Position numbers and translations under genes: made by a program
Assembly (NCBI GenBank): GCA_964019655.1
Contig: CAXHTR010000005.1
Coordinates: forward strand, 1,364,001-1,428,000
Direction: 5' to 3'
Source: Perkinsela sp. pyNocScin1
Lineage: Eukaryota; Euglenozoa; Kinetoplastea; Prokinetoplastida; Perkinselidae
Length of the DNA stretch: 64,000 nt
Shown: positions 50,118 through 59,172 of the stretch, piece after piece
Position numbering within the stretch: position 1 is the stretch's first letter
Layout of the letters: the number at the start of each line of letters is the position of its first letter
Notes under the pieces: model-generated
What the model was told of the DNA's origin: nothing
Seen by the model: the letters and a program-made list of their open reading frames with translations, nothing else
Databases searched by the model: none

Positions 50118-50981
50118 TCAGTCATAATACCCAGTGCATAGTGGTCGTTCCAGTTTGTGCCTATTCCCATGCGCATCGACGACTTTTTCTATGCCATCAT
50201 AGCAAATTAGAAAGTTGAGCACATCAAAAGCTTTGCTGAGCACGATGGTCCCGCTCAGTGGGTTATTTTCGACGTCAATGTACTCCATATCTGGCGGAAT
50301 CTCCTCGAGTAAGAGCGCTAAGTCACCTGAGAGCGAATTCCTGCTCAAATCCAAAACGATCATAGGTTGTGGCAGCTTGCTGATAGTCACAGACCCCGTC
50401 AGCTTGTTTTTTTGGAGATTGAGTGACTGCATAACTGCTGGGAGATCGTCAAGCGCTATTTCCCCGCTGAAGTTGTTCAACGCTGCATCAAAGTTGACGA
50501 GTGTTTTAGGCAGATCCGACAGGGCGCAGGACCCGTGAAAATTATTCTCTCGTAGGATTAAAAGAACTAAAGCGCTCGGGAGGCCCTCGAAGTTCAGCGA
50601 TCCATGCAGTCTATTGTACGATAGGTCGAGGTACGTGAGATTCGGTGGGAGAGATTCTGTGTTGAGCGTTCCATGGAGATTGCAGGTGGAGATCTCGAAA
50701 TGCTCGATGCGCTGAGGGATACGCTCGAAGGGGAACTGTGCCTCGCTGAAACAGATGAAAGCGAATTTCACACACTTTACGTCGTCTCCTGTGCACTCGA
50801 CGCCGTGCCACGCACACACATCTTTAAAGTCCCCGTCAGCGTCTTGGAAAAGCGATTTTTGATTCTCCCGCAATCCATCGATGAGCATCTCCATGAGCGT
50901 TTGATCGGGGATCGAGTCGGCGTCGAAGCGGCCGAGTGACGGGTCGATCGTAGAGAGCAGAAAGATGACTGTATGAAGCAT
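50118..50981 (-). CDS. Secreted LRR protein, family A (287 aa)
   Basis: MLHTVIFLLSTI before DPSLGRFDAD; helix IPDQTLMEMLIDGL; cap CAWHGVEC (C56/C63). About eight LRRs; the one near residue 232 is lengthened (LALLLEEIPPDMEYIDV), carrying an extra LEE. Tail EKVVDAHGNRHKLERPL. It lies 128 bp downstream of the 49019 gene's start in the - block, so the two are closely packed. Confidence 0.88.
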   Translation of the reverse strand: MLHTVIFLLSTIDPSLGRFDADSIPDQTLMEMLIDGLRENQKSLFQDADGDFKDVCAWHGVECTGDDVKCVKFAFICFSEAQFPFERIPQRIEHFEISTCNLHGTLNTESLPPNLTYLDLSYNRLHGSLNFEGLPSALVLLILRENNFHGSCALSDLPKTLVNFDAALNNFSGEIALDDLPAVMQSLNLQKNKLTGSVTISKLPQPMIVLDLSRNSLSGDLALLLEEIPPDMEYIDVENNPLSGTIVLSKAFDVLNFLICYDGIEKVVDAHGNRHKLERPLCTGYYD

Positions 50982-51341
50982 TGAAAGTAGAAATGAATGA
51001 TGGTACAGAGGTCCAAAATTATTTTTTTTGAATATTCGGATTCAAGAAGTCAAAGGTAATTTCTGAACACTCAAATCAATATCCATTTGGCACATATGTT
51101 ATGCGAAACAAGAGGTGAGAAGTATCACCCCAGGAATGGAAAGTGCTTACTTACCATTATCCAAGCCTTTGGCTCTCAGACTGATATCGAAGAGCTCTTG
51201 GACTGGCCCATAATAAATTCTGTTCTCTAAATTTGGAATTAGCTGGAATCAGCGCGAAGCTCACTACAGGCATTTAAAACAGTGTGTCTCAATTATGAGC
51301 GAAACTTTCATTCACTCTCTCATACTCTACGCCAACACCCC
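50982..51341. other. Intergenic spacer, 360 bp
   Basis: No supported gene. Confidence 0.45.
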
Positions 51342-52075
51342 TCAGTGTGGAAACATATTCTGGTACTTTGACACCGGCTTGCTCCGAGCATTGCTCATGA
51401 CCCTGTTCGTGACACGCCTGTCGTTTTGAATAGCGCCAATGCCGACGATTTTCACTGCAGCCTTACTGTTCCTGATGTGCGTGATCGACATCGAGAAAAG
51501 GTTCTCTGGTAAGTTCTCAAAGTCCACAGTCGCATTTCGAATGTTGTGGTCACCGATGTCAACGACCCGCATTGTCTCTGGAAGTCTTCCGATGTGAATT
51601 TGCCCCCGCAGCGATACTCGGAAAAGATGCAGCTCTTCCATTTGGCTCGGCAGCTTTTCCAGGTCGAGTGGCTGCGCTTGCATTCCATCAACGCCGACGA
51701 GGCAGTTCCATAGGCGAAAAAGCGAAGCGCTCGTGGAAGCCTCGATGCTGTCCATCTGCGCAGAATGCGAGACCTGCTGTAGCTGAAGAAGCGGACCGTC
51801 GGTGGCACCCAGTCCAGATCGACAACGCCAAAGGCCCTCCCGATCATGTCGATTCGTATCCTTTCGAGGACTTTGTTGGTGCAGTGCACACCGTTCCATG
51901 CGCATGGGTCGTATGCATCTCCACCGCTCAAGTGAATATAGCTCTGGAGGCCGCTCTGATCAACTGCACTATTTGAAGGAAGGTCAGGGCTGATGAAACG
52001 TTGCATGCAGCGAGACAGATGCTGCTCGTACTGTAGGTCTGCACAGAGCATCGCTATGAACTGGAAATGGTGCAT
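51342..52075 (-). pseudogene. Family B gene with a single frameshift
   Basis: ATG 52075 (MHHFQFIAMLCA before DLQYEQ) gives a good signal, cap CAWNGVHC, LDWVPPTVRFF and LPRALRFFAYG. The frame then breaks near 51710; it continues in another frame as NCLVGVDGMQ, LPSQMEELHL, LPETMRVVDI and the tail VKIVGIGAIQNDRRV...KYQNMFPH. The span is one base short of a multiple of three. Nothing else is damaged. It is the closest relative of the 38071 pseudogene; read together they define the full B layout. Confidence 0.72.
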
Positions 52076-52625
52076 TGTATGAGCTTGGGAAATGTGTGAT
52101 AGAGATGCTAAAACTTGTGTTGAGGCATCAACTTCATTGATCATATCGATACGAATGAAAAACGGCTTGCTTGACGCGAGAAACCTACGATTTCGGTTTC
52201 TGAAGAAACTATTTAACGTACTTAGCAGTTGGACAAGAAGTTCAGTTTGACAAAGAAAGCAAAAGAAACTGAGTTTAATTTGTATCGATTCATATGCAAA
52301 AGAGCTGTCGCTACCTTCCTCAAGAGCTCAATGCTATTCGAATCAATGACCTTGCCGGCATTACGAAGCCTCTTTGGGATGAAATTCCTTCTTGATACTT
52401 GAGCACCAAAAATCTGCTTGAAGCACTCACGAGAAAGTCATTGTAAGTCAGGATTCAGCAGTGTTGGAAGCCTTCAGATTATCTGGTAGCTGCATTTGTA
52501 ATGTTCTGTCCGTATGAAGCTGATAAACAAACAAAAAGATTAAAACCGTACCTTCAACGCCCGCATTAATTTTCAAATTGAATTCTTTCTATGCAACCCT
52601 TCAAAAGCTCTATCCCGAACACCGA
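52076..52625. other. Intergenic spacer, 550 bp
   Basis: No supported gene. Confidence 0.45.
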
Positions 52626-53534
52626 CTACCGACTCTTCAGAATACGCTCCTCAGCCGGATTTCGGTGCCCATTTTCATCGACAACTGCATCAGCTGCAGA
52701 TCCACAAATGGAGACAAAGTAGTGCTCGTCCGCCATGTGTAGCGGCACGACGGCGGTCCCCGTAAAAGCGTTGTCCATCGCGATGATCGAGCTGAGCTGC
52801 TCTGGCACATTCGCCAGCACAAATCTCCCTGTGAACGCGTTCCGGTTGATTTTGAGCTGCACCATCGCCCGCGGGAGCTTTTGCAGAAAAATTTCGCCGC
52901 AGAATTTGTTTTGACTTACCTCGAGGACTGTGAGCGTGTCTGGCAGGCTGGAGAGGTCCAAACTCCCGCGAAATGCATTTTCAGAGAGAATCAGCCGCTT
53001 GAGCTTGTGTGGGAGCGAGCGCAGGTCGACGCTGCCCGCAAAATTGTTGTCGGGGAGAATGAGGGCTTCGAGGCCCTCTGGCAGACTCGTCAGGTCGCAG
53101 CTCCCCGAGAAAAAGTTCTTCGACAGGTCCAAGCGCACCAGCGCCTGTGGCAGCGCTGTCAAGTCCACTTCCCCCGAGAACATATTGCTCCACACGTTGA
53201 TTACCTCAATGCTGTCGGGGAGGACACCTGTTGGTATGCTCCCCTCAGTTCTCCCACCAGAGACCTCAATGACTCTGACATGCCGCGGCATGTACGCAAA
53301 GTTGAGCGATCCGCCTTCCATGTTGAAGATGAAAATAGTGGAGACGTTGCCGTTGGCGTCAAACTGGAGGATGTGCCACTTGCTGAGGTCTCGGTAGCCG
53401 TCCTCCAGCGTTTGAAAGTACGCCTGGAAGTTTGGTGAGAGGTCGGCAATGAAGAGCTCCATGAGGGCCTGCTCAGGCATGCAAGATGGGTCGGCGCGGC
53501 TGAGTGCGCTGTCGATAGTGAGCGCCAAGAGCAT
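52626..53534 (-). CDS. Secreted LRR protein, family A, no cap cysteines (302 aa)
   Basis: MLLALTIDSALSRADPS; helix MPEQALMELFIADL. The cap pair is replaced by Ser51 and Phe58 in LSKWHILQF, with the Trp kept. About nine regular LRRs (FRGSLDLSSLPDTLTVLEV) and one Cys repeat FSGSCDLTSLPEG. Tail DAVVDENGHRNPAEERILKSR, with the His displaced by one residue. The relatively high GC of the LRR part resembles the 6389 gene. Confidence 0.88.
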   Translation of the reverse strand: MLLALTIDSALSRADPSCMPEQALMELFIADLSPNFQAYFQTLEDGYRDLSKWHILQFDANGNVSTIFIFNMEGGSLNFAYMPRHVRVIEVSGGRTEGSIPTGVLPDSIEVINVWSNMFSGEVDLTALPQALVRLDLSKNFFSGSCDLTSLPEGLEALILPDNNFAGSVDLRSLPHKLKRLILSENAFRGSLDLSSLPDTLTVLEVSQNKFCGEIFLQKLPRAMVQLKINRNAFTGRFVLANVPEQLSSIIAMDNAFTGTAVVPLHMADEHYFVSICGSAADAVVDENGHRNPAEERILKSR

Positions 53535-53836
53535 TTACAGACTAGAAAGGTGACAAGGATGAGGTCTTGGCTTTTATATTTGAAAAGTGGTGATATACGT
53601 AGAGAAACTCTACGCATCATTGATTGGAAAAAGGCAGCATATAGTCAATCAATGAAGTTTTAAGTAGTCTTAAGTGTCTTTTGGAGAGGCTTCTTATTCA
53701 TTTCAAGGACAGATGGAACCCAGTTCGATCCCAGAAAATACCTATATGAGAGGCTGAGAATTCTCTTTTACGAAAAATGCTCTATCAACCATGAGAAATG
53801 TAAGCTCCAAGATATCCAAGCTTCCTTTGGCTCACT

Positions 53837-54772
53837 TCATACCTTCTGCTCCATCTGTATGATAGCCATTTCATCTGGGTGCGGTTCGCCGCTTTCATCG
53901 ACGATTCTACAGACATTTGACCCCCGCAGGTCAATGAAGCACTGCTCCAGCCGCAGCTCCTTCGAAATCACTGCCACCCCCTGAAAATCATTTTCGCTCG
54001 CAAAGACTGTCTCGAGGCAGTAAGAATCGTGTATCAGCCTGAAATCGCCTTGAAACGAATTCCGCTGCAGCTGGATGTCGACGAGGCCCTCTGGCAGATT
54101 CTCGAGGATGACATCGCCTGTGAGTGTGTTTCCAGCAATATTCAGACGCTGGAGCGCCAGGGGCAGCGAAGTGAGGGTGACACTGCCCGAAAAAGCATTG
54201 CCGCTGAGGTCGACGACGCACATATTTTTCGGCAGTGACTGCAGTGCAAGTTCCCCGAAGAAGGCATTGCGTGGAATCCGCAAACAGTCCATATCTGGTG
54301 GGAGTGCGCTGCAGTCGCAGACTCCCCGAAATTGGTTCGACGCAAGCTGCAGGTGGCGCAGGCCCCGTGGGAGGCCAGCCATGTCGAAAACTCCTCCAAA
54401 TTGACCATTTAAGATGATGAGCCCTTCGAGTCCCTCTGGAAGTTTATAAGTCACAATCTCCCCAGTACAGTGCATCGAATCAAAGTAAAATCTTTGCACC
54501 TTTGAAGGAATGAACTGAAATTGCACCGATCCGGCGTGCCACGACGTGACAGACACACCGACGACGGTATCGCTCTCGTCACACTCGACACCCGCCCAGA
54601 GGCAGACGGGGAGATACTCCTGCGAGCCATTCTGGTACATCGCGCGAAAGGCATCGGGCATGTGCTCGATGAGGAGCTCCATGCGCATTTTGTCGGACAG
54701 ATTTATTTTGTCGATGCGGCCGAGGGCAGTGTCAGCTGCTGTCATTTGCAGAGTGATTGCGACTGAATGCAT
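53837..54772 (-). CDS. Secreted LRR protein, family A, with a MITE in its 5' leader (311 aa)
   Basis: ATG 54772 (MHSVAITLQMTAA before DTALGRIDKI) gives a proper signal; the frame is open further upstream only because it runs into the MITE at 54795. Helix LSDKMRMELLIEHM; cap CLWAGVEC (C57/C64). About nine LRRs with the double Cys repeat FRGVCDCSALPPD. Tail CRIVDESGEPHPDEM. The coding part is intact, but only 14 nt of original leader remain between start codon and insertion, so the normal acceptor site has been displaced by 300 bp. Expression may be lost or depend on the MITE. Confidence 0.87.
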   Translation of the reverse strand: MHSVAITLQMTAADTALGRIDKINLSDKMRMELLIEHMPDAFRAMYQNGSQEYLPVCLWAGVECDESDTVVGVSVTSWHAGSVQFQFIPSKVQRFYFDSMHCTGEIVTYKLPEGLEGLIILNGQFGGVFDMAGLPRGLRHLQLASNQFRGVCDCSALPPDMDCLRIPRNAFFGELALQSLPKNMCVVDLSGNAFSGSVTLTSLPLALQRLNIAGNTLTGDVILENLPEGLVDIQLQRNSFQGDFRLIHDSYCLETVFASENDFQGVAVISKELRLEQCFIDLRGSNVCRIVDESGEPHPDEMAIIQMEQKV

Positions 54773-54794
54773 TCCCAAAGATAAGTTTCTATAA

Positions 54795-55100
54795 CAGGGT
54801 TTCAGCAAAATTTGAAAATTTCTGATCCCATTTACCACCACCAGAGACGTCCGGTCAGGAGGTGGGCGACAAAGATTCAAAATTTGTGTGATTACCGATT
54901 CTCGAGCTTCAATCTGCCGCTTAGATCATTTCTTTTATAGTAAATTGACTGAAATGGGTAGAAATCGCGAATTGAATAGCGAATCTGAAAGGTTTTGGCT
55001 GCGCGTGATTTGCCTTTTCCAAAAAAATTTTCGGAAAATGAAATTCTGAAAAGTGCCATTTACCACCTGGTGGTAAATTTACCACCAAATTGAAACCCTG
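54795..55100. mobile_element. hAT-like MITE, 306 bp, upstream of an LRR gene
   Basis: Ends CAGGGTTTCA and TGAAACCCTG are exact inverted repeats. Both sides carry the perfect 8-bp target duplication TTCTATAA (54787-54794 and 55101-55108). The interior has ATTTACCACC repeats near both ends (54833-54843, 55057-55085) and no coding capacity. The termini differ from the 22303/56233 family, so this is a second hAT-like MITE group. Confidence 0.88.
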
Positions 55101-55289
55101 TTCTATAAGATTATATTTTGAAGATCTGTGCCTTTCATAGTGATACAATGAGAGAAGAGGATGACAATGGCTTACGCTTAATAAGATAATAATAAGACAT
55201 TTTCTACATACTATTTTTACATCATTCTATTCGCATAGTGATTAAGCCAAAATACGCTTCAAGCACTTTTAAAAAGACTTTGTTTCGAT

Positions 55290-55500
55290 TTACCTTGTAG
55301 AAAGGTAAGTTTGAAAGGCTTCCACTCAGAATATTGTGATCAAGGTCGAGCCGCTCGAGGGTTCTTGGTAGACTTTCGAGGGAAGTACTCCCCGAAAAAG
55401 CATTTTAGCTGCATTTAAGCTGCGTGAGGCCTTCGGGCAGGCACTCGAGATGGACACTGCCGCTCAGCGCATGATAGGAGACTAGGGAGAATTGAATGGG
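55290..55500 (-). pseudogene. Family A LRR fragment, about three repeats
   Basis: Reads HALSGSVHLECLPEGLTQL, then an in-frame TAA at 55405-55407, then NAFSGSTSLESLPRTLERLDL and HNILSGSLSNLPFYK. No cap, start or tail could be found around it. It lies between the MITE-bearing gene and the next A pseudogene and appears to be the remnant of a separate copy. Confidence 0.6.
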
Positions 55501-55627
55501 AAATTGACAAGGGATGGGGAGCTACAAAAAAACTACTTCGGCTGTAGGGCAAACTAGCAAATAACATGAATTATCGTATATCATTCATACTTTTATTGAC
55601 TGATCATCTTATACTTTGCACTTCAAA

Positions 55628-56644
55628 TCAGTGCGCCTCTCTCGTATAAGTGCGAAGATAGTGCTCTGCATCTGGGTGCTGCTCTCCCGTTTCATCGATG
55701 ACATCAACTATCTGATTGCCATCGAGGCAAATCTGTGGCTTTGGGAATCGAAGTGCCTTAGGGACCATAGCACAGCCCGTAAGCTTGTTTCCGATCAGAG
55801 ATACACCACAGCTTGATCACTGTAGAGTGATCAGCGTCTCTGGGAGCTTCGTGAACGTCACAGACCCTTAGAGCACGTTATTTTCGAGAAAGAGCTGTAG
55901 CATCACGGGCGGGAGATTGTCGAGGGAAATTTCACCTGTAAATTGATTATCGTTTAGAAGTAAAAATTCAAGCTTGCGTGGAAGTGCTGCCAGGTTGCAG
56001 CTACCCGAAAGAGCGTTCTTTGAGATGTTGATCTGCACTAAGGCTGGTGGCCAGGATGTCATATCGACACTCCCTGATAGCTTGTTCTCATCTACAAGAA
56101 AAATTGTGAGTTCCTTCGGGAGCTTCTCTGTTTCGATGCTCCCAGTAGCGCCTTTGTCAAGCATGTAAAACGTTCGCACATGCGATGGTATGTGCGCGAG
56201 TGATACGTGCCCTGGAAATTTAAAATCTAGGGCAGGGGTTCTCACGGTCTTGGGCCCAGGGCCACCTTTTACAAAATAAAAAAGTCCCAAGGCCACCTGG
56301 GTAGTCCTTATCTAGGTGAAATTCCAATACGTCCTCCTCACTTTGTCCTCACTTCCTTCTCATCAGGGCCACCTGAAAAGTCGCTGGAGCCACCTCAGAT
56401 GGCCGAGGGCCACCTTTGAGAGCCCCTGATCTAGGGAGATGTTTGTGACATTGTCATTTGCATCACATCTAATGCCTTTCAAATCTGAGACTGGTAAGTA
56501 TGTACCGTTTCCATCCATGAATTCTTCCTTATCTGCCATTGAGAGCCCATCAATTAAAAGTTCTAATAGCATTTGGTCAGTAAGCATTGAACGATCGATG
56601 CGGCCGATACTTGGTTCAATACAAGTCACTAAGGGTGGAAGCAT
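55628..56644 (-). pseudogene. Family A gene disrupted by a hAT-like MITE and two stop codons
   Basis: ATG 56644 encodes MLPPLVTCIEPSIGRIDRS, LTDQMLLELLIDGL and VSDLKGIRC before the MITE brings in a stop at 56363-56365. Beyond the MITE the same frame resumes with LRRs (LSGSVDMTSWPPALVQINI, FTGEISLDNLPPVMLQLFL), then TAA 55868-55870 and TGA 55817-55819, then VDVIDETGEQHPDAEHYL, the family tail. The MITE plus one target copy is 204 bp, a multiple of three, so the frame is preserved across it. It is the 5'-most gene of the - block, next to the divergent switch. Confidence 0.8.
56233..56428. mobile_element. hAT-like MITE, 196 bp, inside an LRR gene
   Basis: Starts CAGGGGTTCTCA and ends GAGAGCCCCTG, with the perfect 8-bp target duplication ATCTAGGG at 56225-56232 and 56429-56436. 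The interior (GGGCCACC repeats) is the reverse-complement relative of the MITE at 22303-22464, including the TTTTTTATTTTG stretch. It is inserted in the coding region between cap and LRRs of the 55628 pseudogene. Confidence 0.9.
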
Positions 56645-57157
56645 CAGTATGAAAACTGTCGTACTTCAAAATATTTGAATGGAGAAAGTTATAAGATTGA
56701 GAGCCCGCTTCGACACTACTTACATATGAATTTACAAGTACAAGCTATCCTCTTTTTAGTTTCTGACGTTGTCGTTCCGGGTTTCAATACGACGTTGCGT
56801 AATAGAGATTGGAAATTAACAACTGAACTATCCAATACCAACTACCAGCTTGTTTTCATTGACTCTTCATCAAGAATACCAAAAAATAGTACATTAAGTT
56901 ATCTTGATGAATTTCTTATGCTAAGATATGCGCTGCCATATTAGAATTTAGTGTCTGATATTCAATGCTACTTTTTGATGAAACACCTGTACGAAAGTTT
57001 TTCTAGAGATTGTAGTGATTGAATTGCTCTACATTTGAAGTTCTTCTTCTTCTCGAAAATGCTCAATCCATTTCTTAGAATGTAGACTACATTTTAATTA
57101 TTTGAGTTTCAAGCCTAGTCTTTTCCAATATTCTCTCTTCAGTATTGTAAAATACCA
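56645..57157. other. Divergent strand-switch region, 513 bp
   Basis: Genes on both sides point away from here (- to the left, + to the right). In kinetoplastids such regions are where polycistronic transcription starts. The sequence is AT-rich, without recognised promoter motifs. It contains one small candidate ORF. Confidence 0.6.
56726..56944 (+). CDS. Possible small secreted protein (72 aa), weak candidate
   Basis: MNLQVQAILFLVSD resembles the short signals of the array, followed by VVVPGFNTTLRNRDWKL and no LRR, cap cysteines or tail. It could be a decayed N-terminus of a B-type copy or chance. Two NxT/S sites are visible (NTT, NST). No homologue recognised. Confidence 0.3.
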   Translation: MNLQVQAILFLVSDVVVPGFNTTLRNRDWKLTTELSNTNYQLVFIDSSSRIPKNSTLSYLDEFLMLRYALPY

Positions 57158-58222
57158 ATGCGTCAGACAGCTCGATTTCTATGCCAAATTAGTATTCGCT
57201 CTGGACTTCCATACCATGGCGATTTCGGAAAGCACCTGGAATGGTACAAGCACCCATCTTGCTATTGGCTCACGCAGTCATACGCTGAATGTCTTGGAAT
57301 AAGCATACTTCCGAGCGAGCTCCAAAGGTGTCTGAAATTAGGCCGTTCTAAAATGAATTCCAAGCAATCACTATTATTCAATGCATCGCAAACAACAGAC
57401 TGTGCAAAAGCTGAATCTTTTGCTAATCGGTCCTTACCTCGATGGGCGCTATCAATGAATCACCTTCCTTTAGATAAGGAAGCCAATGCTACTAATGGGC
57501 CAAACACATGGATCTCTGCGCAGGAAGTGAAGTATCTCGGATTACACTTAAAATCGAATACTGAGGAAATCTCACTTTATCTGAGCAAAGCAAACAAAGA
57601 ACTCACTACTTGCTACACTATCGATAGCGTAGTAGAATCAGAACGGTTAAAGGCTGCACTAAATCTCGATCATTCACTTATTTCGAATACGTACCCTTGC
57701 AAAAAGCATTCCCAACTTATCCCACTCATTCGAGCATGGATAAGAAATGGATTTGAAAGTAATCTATGGCTTACCATGTCTAATATAGTTTTCATTGGTG
57801 CCAAGCTGAAGCCCGGATCATCGCACACTGTGATTGATTGCAATGGATATGAAAAGTATGTCTACAACGCTGATCAGCTCATCGACAAGTCTCCAGTGGA
57901 TGCGTATCAAAGAAGGCAGAAACTACAGCTATCAGGATTTTCTGGAAAGCAATATCCATATCTCCTGCAGAACTCTCTTGCTGCAGTACAGAACGAAAAC
58001 CCAGGATGGTCGAACTACTGGATCACACTCTTTCAAGCACGTAAGCGCTTTCAAACTTGTGATATCGGGGAAATTACTAAAGTTTCACACGATGGTACGC
58101 AAAAACGATTCATCAATGCATCGCAGCTTGAGCCGTCTATTCTCGAGGAATGCATCGAAACGAGACACCGCTACCTGGCGCAAGCTGTGTACTTTAGTAT
58201 AAGCGGAGATAATAATGAATGA
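57158..58222 (+). CDS. Hypothetical protein, possibly mitochondrial, not LRR (354 aa)
   Basis: I do not recognise this protein. ATG 57158 begins MRQTARFLCQISIRSGL, rich in Arg, Ser and hydrophobics without acidic residues, which is how mitochondrial targeting sequences look. The rest is a soluble, mixed sequence with a KYLGLHLKS segment near residue 128, seven cysteines without metal-site spacing, and aromatic motifs (HPSCYWLTQSYAECLG near 32, NPGWSNYWITLFQARKR near 285). It is the first gene of the right-hand + block. Codon use is AT-rich, unlike 16345. Single copy in the window. Confidence 0.75.
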   Translation: MRQTARFLCQISIRSGLPYHGDFGKHLEWYKHPSCYWLTQSYAECLGISILPSELQRCLKLGRSKMNSKQSLLFNASQTTDCAKAESFANRSLPRWALSMNHLPLDKEANATNGPNTWISAQEVKYLGLHLKSNTEEISLYLSKANKELTTCYTIDSVVESERLKAALNLDHSLISNTYPCKKHSQLIPLIRAWIRNGFESNLWLTMSNIVFIGAKLKPGSSHTVIDCNGYEKYVYNADQLIDKSPVDAYQRRQKLQLSGFSGKQYPYLLQNSLAAVQNENPGWSNYWITLFQARKRFQTCDIGEITKVSHDGTQKRFINASQLEPSILEECIETRHRYLAQAVYFSISGDNNE

Positions 58223-58431
58223 TTACATATCATATTGATAGCTCTAGGTAAATAGCATACATCCATATTGTTATAAGAGATTTTTTAGTATACTTTTGAA
58301 TTTATAAGACGTGAGCATACAAATACTGATATGAGTATACTCATTAGGCTCTAAAAAGCGTCATCCTACTCAATATTTTACTCTATTAGGAGTCCATCTA
58401 AACCTTTTCCTTCTTAGACTAGTATCCTTGA

Positions 58432-59094
58432 ATGCCAGGACCAGCTCTTCTCTTTTCGCTTTTCAGCACTTCCGACCCCCTTGACCAAGCCGAGTTTGAG
58501 ACCCAGTGCATGCTCAAAACAATTGGCTACACAGAGTCGCAGAGCATGCTGCCTCTCGGAGATGCCGTCGATGAGTTCGCCCCGCTGTACTCCTGCGCAT
58601 GGGACGGCGTCACCTGCACTGACCAGCGCGTCACCAGCATCGAGTGGTTCAAATTCTCGGCCTTCACCGTCGTCACGCTCCAGTGGCTCCCACCAGCAGT
58701 TCACTCTGTCAATTTCTTTGAGGTAGAAATTCGAAAGACGCTCAACACGCGTCTCTTGCCAAAGCACATGGAGCGCTGCCTCGTCGCCAGCTGCGGCCTC
58801 TACGGCAAGCTCGACTTGCGCACGCTCCCAGACAGCATATGCGAAGTCGACCTCAGCGACAACAACTTTGGGGGTGAAATAGACCTACGAGCGCTGCCAG
58901 TGACGCTCCGGAAGCTCTACCTCGAGAGTAATATGATTCGGTGCGCTGTGGTGGATGGAGGCTTGCTGCCCCGTGTGTTAGACGAGGTCGTTCTGCAAGG
59001 CCAGGGCACACGGCTCAGCATCCGCTGGTACGGCGAAATGGGTAATAAAGATATATTTCGAGTCAATAATGCGAAGATTGTGCGTTGCGGGTAG
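58432..59094 (+). CDS. Secreted LRR-like protein, family B (220 aa)
   Basis: MPGPALLFSLFSTS before DPLDQ is the signal region; helix EFETQCMLKTIG; cap CAWDGVTC (C55/C62), with the VTSIEW strand as in family A. LQWLPPAVHSVNF is the WxPP motif. Two regular LRRs (LYGKLDLRTLPDSICEVDL, FGGEIDLRALPVTLRKLYL). The tail is short (GNKDIFRVNN) with the RV of family B. It combines A-like repeats with B-like middle and end, and like 35522 may represent an early branch between the two families. Confidence 0.84.
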   Translation: MPGPALLFSLFSTSDPLDQAEFETQCMLKTIGYTESQSMLPLGDAVDEFAPLYSCAWDGVTCTDQRVTSIEWFKFSAFTVVTLQWLPPAVHSVNFFEVEIRKTLNTRLLPKHMERCLVASCGLYGKLDLRTLPDSICEVDLSDNNFGGEIDLRALPVTLRKLYLESNMIRCAVVDGGLLPRVLDEVVLQGQGTRLSIRWYGEMGNKDIFRVNNAKIVRCG

Positions 59095-59172
59095 AAGCAC
59101 AATAAACTAAGTGCCAGACATCGGTCCCAAGTGTAAAGAGTTCAATCAGTATTGCATGATGGTTGGTATTTT

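Noticed and set aside
56675-56725. N-terminal extension of the small ORF in the divergent switch
   Set aside because: It begins at TTG, and the added residues are charged and not signal-like; the ATG at 56726 is the better start if the ORF is real.
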